A stretch of DNA of 64,000 nt from Fen-1258 sp947085815 (GTDB lineage: Bacteria > Bacteroidota > Ignavibacteria > Ignavibacteriales > Melioribacteraceae), in the NCBI GenBank assembly GCA_947085815.1, contig CAMTXU010000025.1, positions 1 to 64,000 on the forward strand, read 5' to 3'. Shown piece after piece: positions 18,354-27,066 of the stretch; position 1 is the stretch's first letter; each line of letters starts with the position of its first letter. Under the pieces are notes generated by a model. That model made no database searches, had not been told where the DNA came from, and was given only the letters and a program-made list of their open reading frames with translations. The position numbers were made by a program, and so were the translations under genes.

Positions 18354-18601
18354 TTAAGGGTATCTCTAAAAACTATTTTTTAAAAATCGAGGATAAAACT
18401 GATTTTCACAGATGAGTTCACTCTAATAAGGTCAATTTGTCATTCTGATGAAGCGAAGCAACTGAAGAATCTATTGATTTCATAATAAAAATTGAGATTC
18501 TTCCCCCGATAAATCGGGGCTCAGAATGACACCTAACATTATTTAGACTTTTTAGAGTTGACTCACAGATTATTATTGAAGTTATTAGAGATGCCCTTTA
18601 A
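18354..18601. repeat. Nested inverted-repeat element (three levels)
   Basis: The 331-base gap between aspS and the M28 peptidase is mostly one palindromic structure. The outer arms (18354-18373 and 18582-18601) share the core AGGGYATCTCTAA. The middle arms (18414-18432 and 18545-18562) share GAGTYMACTCTAA. The inner arms (18439-18472 and 18495-18530) begin GTCATTCTGA and end TCAGAATGAC, with AGAATCT/AGATTCT and a ccgataaatcgg hairpin inside. It carries no open reading frame. It looks like non-autonomous palindromic repeats inserted into one another. Confidence 0.7.
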
Positions 18602-18604
18602 TAT

Positions 18605-19837
18605 TCATTTGGTCAATACCATCTTCCTAACACTAACATAATCTCCCGCATAAAGAAGATAAAAATAAATTCCGCTTGAGAGAGTATTTTTAGCCTCAAA
18701 TTTTACTTCGTATATGTTTGGTGATTGGCGTTCATTTACAATTGTAGCAGTCTCTCTTCCAAGTGCATCATAAACAATAAGTCTCACGTAAGATTCTTGT
18801 TTGATGCTGTATTTTATTTTTGTGGAGGGGTTGAATGGATTTGGATAATTTTGAGATAAGTTATAACTAGTCGGCAACGTTAGTTGATCGGATTGTAGCG
18901 TTTGAATACCGGCATAATATGCCAGCGTTCCGATAGAAACTTTTACGCATTTTTCATAAAACATTTTATTAATGAGAGAAATATTATCCGAAAGTTGATG
19001 GTAGAAAGAGTTAAAATCTCTTATTCCGTTCACTATAGTATAGTTTTCAATTAGCAAGATAGCTGAATAATTAAAATTCCAGAACGAGGAGTGATCACTC
19101 GCTGTAGTACCGGGGTTGATTGTAACAAGTTGAAGTCCAATTCCATAATCCGAATTAATCTTGATTATATTATTCACAATTTGATTTGAATTGTTGATAT
19201 TTCTCCAATGAATCTCAGCTAAATAATCGTAGTTGCTGTCCCATCCAATCATGTCCATATTAATGACTGCAATTATACTATCTTTCTTTGAACTTGCTTG
19301 TTGGGCATAATGTGCACTTCCTTTTAAACCTATTTCTTCGTTATCCCACAAGGCATAGATAATTGTATAATCTGTGTTGTACTGAGAAAGAATTCTAGCG
19401 GCTTCTAAAACAGCCGAGGTTCCGCTGCCGTTATCATCAGCCCCCGGTGCAGGACCCTGTGAAGGCATATCGTCAAAATGGGCGCAGATTATTATTTGCT
19501 TATTAGGAAATCTGTTACCTCTCTGAATCGCTATAACATTTCCGCCGCCGCCATCAAAATATTGCATAGAAGCTGTTGGCACATACTTCCTTAATCGATT
19601 TAATAAATATTCTTCCGCAATTATATTTCCATAATTAGTTGAATGACGGGAAGTAATAAATTGTGAGCCACTTGAGACTATCACCGCTTTCTCACCGGTT
19701 AGATAGCTTAAATTTTCGTAAAGTGAATCTATACTGACCTTATTAATGACCGCATTTATTTTAGAATCGGTCTGTGCAAAATTAAATTGGTCCTGTATGA
19801 AGAGGGCTGCAAATAAAATATAGAGATATTTCCTCAT
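18605..19837 (-). CDS. Secreted M28-family zinc peptidase with type IX sorting domain
   Basis: The 410-residue protein has a signal peptide (cut near NFAQ), an M28 aminopeptidase domain (about 80-310) with metal-ligand segments AHFDDM, PGADDNGSGT, WDNEEIG and NMDMIGW, and a C-terminal sorting domain of about 80 residues. That domain starts with LSQNYPNPFNPSTKI and ends GIYFYLL...VRKMVLTK. The type A sorting domain directs export by the type IX system and is removed or anchored at the surface. M28 enzymes release N-terminal amino acids from peptides, so this is probably a scavenging exopeptidase. No neighbour is functionally linked. Confidence 0.92.
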   Translation of the reverse strand: MRKYLYILFAALFIQDQFNFAQTDSKINAVINKVSIDSLYENLSYLTGEKAVIVSSGSQFITSRHSTNYGNIIAEEYLLNRLRKYVPTASMQYFDGGGGNVIAIQRGNRFPNKQIIICAHFDDMPSQGPAPGADDNGSGTSAVLEAARILSQYNTDYTIIYALWDNEEIGLKGSAHYAQQASSKKDSIIAVINMDMIGWDSNYDYLAEIHWRNINNSNQIVNNIIKINSDYGIGLQLVTINPGTTASDHSSFWNFNYSAILLIENYTIVNGIRDFNSFYHQLSDNISLINKMFYEKCVKVSIGTLAYYAGIQTLQSDQLTLPTSYNLSQNYPNPFNPSTKIKYSIKQESYVRLIVYDALGRETATIVNERQSPNIYEVKFEAKNTLSSGIYFYLLYAGDYVSVRKMVLTK

Positions 19838-19990
19838 TAATACTTTCCTCTATTGTCCATTGCAAATTTAGAAAAGATATAGATCAACACAAGGTAATTA
19901 TAGGGCTCAAGATTATAATTGCGTTTTAGATTCGACAACCTTATATTTTCAGCCAATAATTAAAATATTCCTTAATTAATTAGTTAATTT

Positions 19991-20455
19991 ATGGTTGACG
20001 ACTTAGATATTACAATTCTCAAAAAACTTCAAGAGAACGGAAGAACCAAACGAAACGAGCTTGCAGAGGCAATTGGGTTATCAACACCCTCCTTGAGTGA
20101 GCGATTAAAAAAACTCGAAGAACATGGCGTAATTGAAGGCTACTTTGCAAAAGTTAACCGGCATTCATTCGGTTACGATATGATGGCTTTTGTTTCTGTA
20201 ATAATGGACTCCTCAAAAAATTATGAAAAATTTACCGAATACGTAAAAAAAACACCGGAAATTTTAGAGTGCCACTCAATTCTTGGAGAAGGGTCTCACA
20301 TACTTAAAGTTGTTGTGAGGGAAACCAAAGAACTGGAAACTCTGCTTAGTAAAATTCAATCTTGGTCGGGAGTTACAAGAACAATTACAAGTTTTGTCTT
20401 ATCATCTATTAAAGAGACCACAAGTTTAAATTTACAATCAAGAAAGGAAAAATAA
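19991..20455 (+). CDS. Lrp/AsnC-family transcriptional regulator
   Basis: The 154-residue protein has an N-terminal winged HTH (about 4-60: LDITILKKLQENGRTKRNELAEAIGLS) and a C-terminal RAM/AsnC ligand-binding domain (about 65-145). Its stop overlaps the glnA start by one base (TAATG), so glnA is translationally coupled to it. Lrp-type proteins respond to amino acids, and here it most likely controls glutamine synthetase in response to an amino acid or nitrogen signal; this is inferred from the linkage. No clear Shine-Dalgarno precedes it. Confidence 0.93.
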   Translation: MVDDLDITILKKLQENGRTKRNELAEAIGLSTPSLSERLKKLEEHGVIEGYFAKVNRHSFGYDMMAFVSVIMDSSKNYEKFTEYVKKTPEILECHSILGEGSHILKVVVRETKELETLLSKIQSWSGVTRTITSFVLSSIKETTSLNLQSRKEK

Positions 20456-21879
20456 TGGCGAAAGCATCTTCACCTATACAAAATGTTCTTGCCTTCATAA
20501 AGGCAAATAAAATTCAATTCATCGATTTTAAATTCATGGATTTTCCCGGGCAGTGGCAGCATTTTACAGTACCCGTAAGCCAGTTTAACGAAGGTTCATT
20601 TGAAGATGGATATGGATTTGATGGGTCATCTATCCGGGGATGGAAAGCTATCAACGAAAGTGATATGCTAATTATTCCTGACCCAAATACAATGTTCTTG
20701 GATCCGTTCGTAAAAGCACCAACTATCTCGCTCATATGTGACGTATTTGAACCGGCGACGAGAGAAAAATATTCTCGATGCCCAAGAAATATTGCTCAAA
20801 AAGCAGAGGCATATTTAAAATCAACCGGAATTGCAGATACCGCTTATTTCGGTCCTGAAGCAGAATTTTTTGTATTTGATGATGTTCGTTTCGATTCAGG
20901 TCCTAATTTCTCTTTCTATTCTGTTGATTCAGTTGAAGGAAAGTGGAATAGCGGTCGTGAAGAAAATCCAAATCTTGGATACAAACCACGATTCAAAGAA
21001 GGATACTTCCCTGTTCCTCCAACTGATCAGTTAATGGATCTTCGTAATGAAATGGTTTTGAATCTGGAAAATCTCGGTATTGAAGTTGAGGCACAACATC
21101 ATGAAGTTGCGAGCGGCGGTCAATGTGAAATAGATATGAAATTTAAGCCTCTTTTAAGAGCCGCCGATCAGTTACTAATGTTTAAATATGTTGTCAAGAA
21201 TACCGCGAAACAAAACGGTAAAACTGTAACATATATGCCAAAACCAATTTATGGAGATAACGGAAGCGGAATGCACGTCCACACTAGTTTTTGGTTAAAA
21301 GGTAAACCGCTTTTTGCCGGCGGAGGCTATGCGGGATTGAGTGAAATGGCTTTGTATTTTATCGGCGGTCTTTTGAAACACGCTCCCGCTCTTTTGGCAA
21401 TAACAAACCCAACTACTAATTCCTACAAACGTTTAGTGCCAGGATATGAAGCGCCGGTTAATCTTGCATATTCATCTAATAACAGAAGTGCATCAATTCG
21501 TATTCCTTTTGCGAATTCACCAAAAGCCAAACGTGTTGAGTTCCGTTGCCCCGACCCTGCGGCTAATCCTTATTTAGCATTCTCTGCAATAATGATGGCT
21601 GGCATTGATGGAATTCAAAATAGAATTGACCCGGGTGAACCGTTAGATAAAGACATTTATGATCTCTCTCCGGAAGAATTGAAGGATGTGCCGTCAACTC
21701 CAGAATCACTTGGGCATGCGTTAAAAGCATTAGCCGCGGATCATGAATTTTTATTGAAGGGCAATGTGTTTACTGAAGATGTAATCAATACATGGATTCT
21801 GTACAAAACTGATAAAGAAATCAAACCGGCAGCTTTGCGCCCCACAGCATTCGAGTTTGAGCAATATTTTGATGTATAA
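20455..21879 (+). CDS. glnA: Glutamine synthetase, type I
   Basis: At 474 residues it has the usual GS-I length. The N-terminal latch (about 15-105) is followed by the catalytic domain with DGSSIRGW, the metal-ligand segments GPEAEFFVFD and EVASGGQCEID, MHVHTSFW, and NRSASIRIPF with the conserved arginine. The C-terminal IYDLSPEEL carries the Tyr that is adenylylated in the GS-I beta type. It makes glutamine from glutamate and ammonia with ATP. It forms a two-gene unit with the Lrp regulator and is followed by an intrinsic terminator. Whether adenylylation operates cannot be told, as no glnE is in the window. Confidence 0.97.
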   Translation: MAKASSPIQNVLAFIKANKIQFIDFKFMDFPGQWQHFTVPVSQFNEGSFEDGYGFDGSSIRGWKAINESDMLIIPDPNTMFLDPFVKAPTISLICDVFEPATREKYSRCPRNIAQKAEAYLKSTGIADTAYFGPEAEFFVFDDVRFDSGPNFSFYSVDSVEGKWNSGREENPNLGYKPRFKEGYFPVPPTDQLMDLRNEMVLNLENLGIEVEAQHHEVASGGQCEIDMKFKPLLRAADQLLMFKYVVKNTAKQNGKTVTYMPKPIYGDNGSGMHVHTSFWLKGKPLFAGGGYAGLSEMALYFIGGLLKHAPALLAITNPTTNSYKRLVPGYEAPVNLAYSSNNRSASIRIPFANSPKAKRVEFRCPDPAANPYLAFSAIMMAGIDGIQNRIDPGEPLDKDIYDLSPEELKDVPSTPESLGHALKALAADHEFLLKGNVFTEDVINTWILYKTDKEIKPAALRPTAFEFEQYFDV

Positions 21880-21906
21880 TTTTCACTTCCCTTTCCCAAT
21901 TATTAA

Positions 21907-21934
21907 TGAAAAACGGCTCTATGCCGTTTTTCAT
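21907..21934 (+). terminator. Intrinsic terminator of lrp-glnA
   Basis: A perfect stem (tgaaaaacggc / gccgtttttca, arms 21907-21917 and 21923-21933) with a 5-base loop and a T-rich 3' side lies 28 bases after the glnA stop. Confidence 0.85.
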
Positions 21935-22190
21935 TTTATTCTTACTGACGATTCCTTCCTTCTTCAATATAATTTCTATTATGATAATATTTTTATCATC
22001 TGATAACTCCTTTATTTAGAATACTCATTTAAAGGGATAATGCTTTTACAAATCACTTGTTTTGGCGATTGATAACTTCTCGCCACCGACATAGTTTTAT
22101 TCCAGTGATTTAGATGCGGTGATTACTCAATTTTTTTTGACACTGATTTAATAATTACAGCATCAATTATTATAAATTCTGGAGTATCAA
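21935..22190 (+). promoter_or_regulatory. Upstream region of TonB receptor with Fur-like palindrome
   Basis: This 311-base gap (with the glnA terminator) leads into the TonB receptor gene. It holds a perfect 7-bp inverted repeat ATGATAA-5-TTATCAT at 21981-21999, resembling metal-regulator (Fur-type) operators, and a TTGACA hexamer at 22137-22142 without a well-spaced -10. GGAG six bases before the ATG is the ribosome-binding site. I see no riboswitch fold. The operator is a suggestion only, since palindromes of this kind arise by chance in AT-rich DNA. Confidence 0.35.
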
Positions 22191-24425
22191 ATGGAATACA
22201 TACTACAAACACTAAGAGCAATATTCTTTCTAATATTAGCAGGACTTTCTCTTGTAACGGCTCAACAAGCGAACACATTAGTTACTGCTGCAGATAAATT
22301 GAGCCGACAAGACACGCTGATATCTACTTATGAAATGCCTCAGATAGAAGTCATCGGTCGAAAACCGGGATTATTGAACAGGGTTCCGGGTTCCGCAAAA
22401 ATTATAAGCAGGCAAGAGCTGGCAAAAATTGATGCTTTGAGCGGTAACGAAGTTTTCCGCCAAATCACTGGTCTCTATCCTGTTGACGAAGAGGGAGCCG
22501 GTCTTCGACTCAATCTTGGTGTACGCGGCTTGGAGCCGGATCGAAGCCGAACAGTTTTAATGCTTGAAGATGGCGTTCCAGTTTCTTTAGCTCCGTACGG
22601 CGAGCCGGAAATGTATTACACTCCACCTATTGATCGGATGGCTGGTCTGGAAGTGCTCAAAGGGAGCGGTTCAATTTTGTTCGGTCCTCAGACCATTGGC
22701 GGCGTCATTAACTTCATTACTGCCGATCCGCCTTCAGTTCCGACAGGCAGCATAAAGCTGCGCGGTGGTTATAACGGATTCTTCACTACTCTTGCAAAAT
22801 ACGGAGCAACATTCGGCAATGTTGGCGCGCAGTTTAATTATCTGCGGCGGCAGGCAGATAATATTGGAACGGCAACATATCGCATCAACGATCTTTCCGC
22901 AAAATTCAAACTGGCGCTCGGCTTAAAATCCATTATAGGGTTTAAGGTTGGAGCGTATGACGAAATCTCGAACTCTACATACGTTGGACTTACACAGACA
23001 ATGTACGAGCAGGGCGAATATTTCACGCGCATCGCTCCTAATGATCAACTCATCGTGCGCCGGTTCTCAGCCAGCGCAACGCACGATCTTTTCATCACAC
23101 CTACTACCTTTCTCCGAACAACAGTATTTGGTTACACCACTTCGCGCAATTGGCGCCGTCAGGATTTTGGACGTACAAGCAGCGTTTCCAACAAAACAGG
23201 AGTAGTATTCGGAGACCCTGATGTTCCTGGCGGAGCGATCTATATGAGAAACAGCACCGGTAATCGAAATCGTCAGTTTGAAGTTGCAGGCATCGAGCCT
23301 CGATTGACAACCACATACAAGCTTGGAGAATATAAGAATGAACTTGATTTGGGAGTTCGCTTTCTCTATGAGCGAGCGTTCGAACAATACGTCATCGGTA
23401 CAAAGTTTAACTCAAGTTCCGGCAATCTTCGTGACGATGAGATCAGAACTGGATACGCAAGAAGCGCCTTTGTTCAAAATCGGTTTTTCGTAAAAGATAA
23501 ACTAATTATCAGCCCGGGCGTACGCTTTGAATCGTTTTCCTACGAGCGAAATATTATGAGAGGGCAGTTTAAAATAAACAATGCGGCAGCGGTGCGCGAC
23601 ACAAGCATAATTGCAGCAAACACAATCACAGAATTAATTCCTGGTTTAGGTATAAATTATCAGCTTGCCGAAGAGAGTTCGGTCTTTGCCGGAGTTCATC
23701 GCGGGTTTGCACCGCCGCGCGTTAAGGATGCTATTACAAGCGACGGCACAGCGCTTCAACTCGATGCCGAGTTGAGTTGGAATTACGAAGTCGGCGCGCG
23801 CTACACCGCAATCAACGGATTTTCGTTTGAAGTAACCGGGTTCTTGCTCGATTTCTCTAATCAAATTATTCCTGTTTCTCAATCTTCGGGCAGTGCAGGA
23901 ACAGGTCTTATCAACGGGGGACGCAGCAAGCATATTGGCATCGAGGCGGGTGTTACTATTGACGCAGGCAGACTGTTTGAATCGCTGTGTTCTTTTAGTC
24001 TTACCACAAACGCTACCTACGTCAAGGCAACGTATAACGCAGATCGGTTTATCACTGAAGGGAATACCAAGATTAATATTAGCGGCAATTCACTTCCTTA
24101 CGCACCAAAGTTTACACTTTCCAACACCTTAAGCGTAGTAACGCCGTTCGGTTTGAGCGCACAACTATCGGCATTGTATGTTGATAAACAATTTACCGAT
24201 GAGTTCAACACGGCAACGCCTTCAGCCGATGGGTTGACGGGCGTGATACCGGCTTATCTTGTTCTCGATCTTTCGACAAGTTATTTTATTTCGTCGCTCA
24301 ACACATCAATTTCTCTATCTGTAAAGAATTTGTTGGACGAGCGTTACATTGTAACACGCCGACCCTCCGGTATCCGGGCTGGGGTGCAACGCATAATCAC
24401 CGCGGGGATTGATTTCAAATTCTAA
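22191..24425 (+). CDS. TonB-dependent outer-membrane receptor, FecA-like
   Basis: The 744-residue protein has a signal peptide (cut near LVTAQQ), a plug domain (about 50-175) and a C-terminal 22-strand barrel ending in F (AGIDFKF), as needed for Bam-mediated insertion. The plug contains RGLEPDRSRTVLMLEDGVP, PYGEPEMYY and GPQTIGGVINFIT, a pattern typical of the FecA (ferric dicitrate) branch of receptors. The TonB box is probably the PQIEVIG segment near residue 48. No carboxypeptidase-like extension is present, unlike SusC. The gene is clearly richer in GC and in GCG/CGC codons than its neighbours, which points to recent acquisition. The substrate, probably an iron chelate, is inferred. Confidence 0.92.
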   Translation: MEYILQTLRAIFFLILAGLSLVTAQQANTLVTAADKLSRQDTLISTYEMPQIEVIGRKPGLLNRVPGSAKIISRQELAKIDALSGNEVFRQITGLYPVDEEGAGLRLNLGVRGLEPDRSRTVLMLEDGVPVSLAPYGEPEMYYTPPIDRMAGLEVLKGSGSILFGPQTIGGVINFITADPPSVPTGSIKLRGGYNGFFTTLAKYGATFGNVGAQFNYLRRQADNIGTATYRINDLSAKFKLALGLKSIIGFKVGAYDEISNSTYVGLTQTMYEQGEYFTRIAPNDQLIVRRFSASATHDLFITPTTFLRTTVFGYTTSRNWRRQDFGRTSSVSNKTGVVFGDPDVPGGAIYMRNSTGNRNRQFEVAGIEPRLTTTYKLGEYKNELDLGVRFLYERAFEQYVIGTKFNSSSGNLRDDEIRTGYARSAFVQNRFFVKDKLIISPGVRFESFSYERNIMRGQFKINNAAAVRDTSIIAANTITELIPGLGINYQLAEESSVFAGVHRGFAPPRVKDAITSDGTALQLDAELSWNYEVGARYTAINGFSFEVTGFLLDFSNQIIPVSQSSGSAGTGLINGGRSKHIGIEAGVTIDAGRLFESLCSFSLTTNATYVKATYNADRFITEGNTKINISGNSLPYAPKFTLSNTLSVVTPFGLSAQLSALYVDKQFTDEFNTATPSADGLTGVIPAYLVLDLSTSYFISSLNTSISLSVKNLLDERYIVTRRPSGIRAGVQRIITAGIDFKF

Positions 24426-25096
24426 ATCTCTCACAAAAAAATAATTTGATTCACCCTAAAAACATCAATTAATCATTTCGGTGGAGCGAGGCGAAGTTGA
24501 AGACATGAGCAAAAATGCAAAACTAGGGGATGAAGAAGGAAGAATGATAATAGACAATTTAACGGATATTAAAAACAATTAGAGTTTCCCGAAGAATAGT
24601 GTTATTCAGAATAGACTTTAGGAAAAAGCCGACTTGTATAATCAAGGCGGTGTAAAACTCTGCTTAACGATTAGAAACTTCTAAAAAATTATAAATGGCA
24701 CACAGATGAACCTCGCCGCCGCAATCCGCCCGAAGGCGGAGCGAAGTATCTTGTCATGCCCGAATGTTTTTATCGGGCATCCACTTCTTATAGATTCCCG
24801 CCTGTCTGCCGAGCGTGTTGCACAACCAAAACATTGTCATTTCGAACCCGATCTTGCCTGTCGGCAGAGAGGTTTATCGGGTGAGAAATCTCTCTTTTTA
24901 GGTAAATTAAGACCTCTCACTTCGTTCGAGGTGACACCAATAGGGTTCTGCAACAGACTTGACAGGGAGGCTAAAAGCATGCCTGCCCACCGCATTGCTT
25001 TGGCAGGCGGGGCGGCGGGGAATTCAACCCGGAGAGATTAAATAAGCGGCAGTATATTGAATATGAATAACGTTTGTTAATAAGAGTTGTTCGGTT
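24426..25096. repeat. Gene-free repeat-rich region
   Basis: The region holds no convincing gene. It contains fragments of palindromic repeats: ccgcccgaaggcgg (24727-24740), tgcccgaatg...tatcgggca (24757-24780), a GTCATTTCGAAC-type element (24837-24935) whose right end is TTCGTTCGAGGTGAC, and GC-rich cctgcc/ggcagg pieces up to about 25020. A 25-codon open frame at 24505 and a longer one at 24706-25041 are read through these repeats and look spurious. The area resembles a dumping ground for interspersed repeats after the possibly acquired TonB receptor gene. Confidence 0.6.
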
Positions 25097-26527
25097 TTAT
25101 TGCGGTAAAATAATTTCTTGTGTTCTAAATGCTCGTGGGAATTGACTCTTCAATCCTTCTTTAGAGGCTACGGCAGTGCCAAGTGTATAATCCTCATACT
25201 TCACCACCCTTTGTCCGCCAATCGTGAATACTCTTCTGATAATTCCGCCGCTGAAATAGATATCAAGATCGGTAAGATTATCTATCTGAACTATGTTTTG
25301 CGTTATCTCTTTCGAAACGACTTGCGCCGCAAGCGAATTAAGCTGCAGTATTCCGCGTTTATCAATTGTACCGAGTCGCGTTCCAATTCTATTGAATAAC
25401 TCAAGATATTCGCTGTTCCAATCCAGGTTAACAAAATGAATATCATTGTTCTTCATCAAGAATTTGTAAGAGTCGAAAACACCTTTTCGGATTCCATAAT
25501 AGTTTGATAACCCTTCCAAATAATTTTTTATTTTACCGCTGGATGATTTTATCAATTCATATTTTTTCCCCGGTCTTAAGAATCTCTCTGCCGGTTCGGT
25601 ATCGCCGGTCTTAATAAATTTTGCAACAAAGAATCCCTCGCTGTTTATTTCCCAGGGAAGAATACGGCGGCATTTTTTCAGATCATCACCCAAGTTCTCG
25701 TTGCCGTATTTAGAAAAGCCCGGTGTACTTTTCACAGGCAATTCAATCTCTGCCAACTCAACCGGATATTTTTTCAATATTTTACTGATAACAAATTCAT
25801 TCTCTTCAAGAGTAAGAGTGCAAGTTGAGTAGACAATTTCGCCTCCAACTTTGCACATTTTTATTGCGGAGATTAGCAGACGAAATTGTTGATCTGACAT
25901 TGCTTCTGCTTTGCGCACATCCCACCAATTGCTCACTTCACCTTTCTTTTGAGTAATTCCGAGGGCGCTGCATGGTGCATCAACTAAAATTTTATCGAAA
26001 TGATTTTCAAATTGACGGCTAAGTAATTCTCCTTTCCCGTGAAGTATGCCAACATTGATCAGGCTCATCTTATCAACATTAAACACCAGGCTCTTTAACC
26101 GCTCTGTTGAAATTTCGTTTGCTATAAGTGTCCCCCGGTTATTCATCAATTCCGCCAGTTGGGTTGTTTTTGATCCCGGAGCCGCACATAAATCTAAAAC
26201 GGTTTCGTCTTCTTGCGGATTCAAGACCAATGGCGGAATCATCGAAGACAAACTTTGTATGTAATATTTACCGAGAATAAACTCGAGCGTTTTTCCAACA
26301 ACATTGCTTCCAGATTTAATTCGATAAGCGTTGGGCAATTTCAGAACCGGCTCAAGTGTAATTCCATATCTTAATAGTCCTTCGATCAATTTTTCTTTCT
26401 CTGCAAAGGGGGAAATTCTAAGATAAGGATCGTATTCGCTCTCAAAGTAATTTATATAATTACTAAGATAGCTTTCGCCAAAGTTGGCGAGGATATAATT
26501 ACTGATGTTGCTGCTGAGTTCTATCAA
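25097..26527 (-). CDS. RsmF/RsmB-type rRNA (cytosine-C5) methyltransferase
   Basis: This is a SAM-dependent RNA m5C methyltransferase of 476 residues. It has SAM motif I DLCAAPGSKT (112-121), motif IV DAPCS with C186, and motif VI STC with catalytic C236 in YSTCTL, the two-cysteine signature of the NOL1/NOP2/Sun family. The C-terminal extension of about 170 residues ends in a PUA-like segment (YEDYTLGTAVASKEGLKSQFP), as in RsmF/YebU, so RsmF-like modification of 16S rRNA is the best guess; no N-terminal NusB domain is present, which argues against RsmB. The downstream end faces the repeat region. The small unknown gene upstream ends one base before its start. Confidence 0.88.
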   Translation of the reverse strand: MIELSSNISNYILANFGESYLSNYINYFESEYDPYLRISPFAEKEKLIEGLLRYGITLEPVLKLPNAYRIKSGSNVVGKTLEFILGKYYIQSLSSMIPPLVLNPQEDETVLDLCAAPGSKTTQLAELMNNRGTLIANEISTERLKSLVFNVDKMSLINVGILHGKGELLSRQFENHFDKILVDAPCSALGITQKKGEVSNWWDVRKAEAMSDQQFRLLISAIKMCKVGGEIVYSTCTLTLEENEFVISKILKKYPVELAEIELPVKSTPGFSKYGNENLGDDLKKCRRILPWEINSEGFFVAKFIKTGDTEPAERFLRPGKKYELIKSSSGKIKNYLEGLSNYYGIRKGVFDSYKFLMKNNDIHFVNLDWNSEYLELFNRIGTRLGTIDKRGILQLNSLAAQVVSKEITQNIVQIDNLTDLDIYFSGGIIRRVFTIGGQRVVKYEDYTLGTAVASKEGLKSQFPRAFRTQEIILPQ

Positions 26528-26528
26528 A

Positions 26529-26954
26529 TTATTGACGTGTTAGATTTAATGAATTGAATACTTGAATAGAGGTACGCTTAAATCCCTTAGAGTTAGGAAA
26601 AGTCTGCTTGAAATCTTTTTCCATCTCTTTTAGAAATGAATCAAGATGTTTTTCATAATCGCGCACGGTTTCGTAAATGTGCAAATCTCTTATGGGAATT
26701 TTTAATTGAGCCGGTCGGGTTCTGTTGCCGTAAATTATATACTTCGCTTTGAAATGATCATCGGTAGAAATATATGTCTCTCCGGCGTCATTTGTAATCT
26801 GATAAGTATTAAAAAAAGGAGGGGGAAGGAATAAAAGCTTCTCAGGCAAGGATATTATCTCGAAGTCAACGGGACTAATAAAATCATCTGGAAAAGATTT
26901 TAGCTCTCCTTTGATTTTATCGATCCAATTTTGCGCAAATTCTTTTTCTGTCAT
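26529..26954 (-). CDS. Hypothetical protein
   Basis: I do not recognise this 141-residue protein. It has no signal peptide or TM segment, is fairly acidic, and contains FLPPPFFNTYQITNDAGETY and an aromatic-rich middle. The start of the downstream methyltransferase is one base after its stop, so the two are probably co-transcribed and the protein may be a conserved lineage-specific companion. Its reading frame is intact and its codon use matches that of its neighbours, which supports a real gene. Confidence 0.7.
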   Translation of the reverse strand: MTEKEFAQNWIDKIKGELKSFPDDFISPVDFEIISLPEKLLFLPPPFFNTYQITNDAGETYISTDDHFKAKYIIYGNRTRPAQLKIPIRDLHIYETVRDYEKHLDSFLKEMEKDFKQTFPNSKGFKRTSIQVFNSLNLTRQ

Positions 26955-26966
26955 GACCGTTTTCCG

Positions 26967-27062
26967 GTCATCCTGAGGAGTTCAGTCCAACTGAACGGCG
27001 AAGAATCTCACAACAAAAAGTTTGGAGATTCTTCGTCCGACAAATGTCGGATTCAGAATGAC
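26967..27062. repeat. GTCATCCTGA/TCAGAATGAC palindromic element
   Basis: A 96-base element begins GTCATCCTGA and ends TCAGAATGAC. It contains internal hairpins ttcagt...actgaa and cgaagaatct...agattcttcg plus ccgacaaatgtcgg. It fills the gap between the unknown gene and the beta-propeller gene. It is of the same family as 18439-18530 and 42305-42394, with a half element at 49590-49628. Confidence 0.7.
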
Positions 27063-27066
27063 AATG

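Noticed and set aside
18354..18601. Possible CRISPR or small-RNA locus
   Set aside because: The repeats are inverted and nested, without regular direct repeats or spacers.
22137..22190. Sigma-70 promoter for the TonB receptor
   Set aside because: TTGACA lacks a -10 at suitable spacing, so I list only the region, not a promoter.
21935..22190. Cobalamin riboswitch before the receptor gene
   Set aside because: No B12-box-like or multi-helix fold is visible.
24706..25041. 111-codon open frame on the plus strand
   Set aside because: Runs through palindromic repeat DNA, with repeat-like protein sequence and no family signature.
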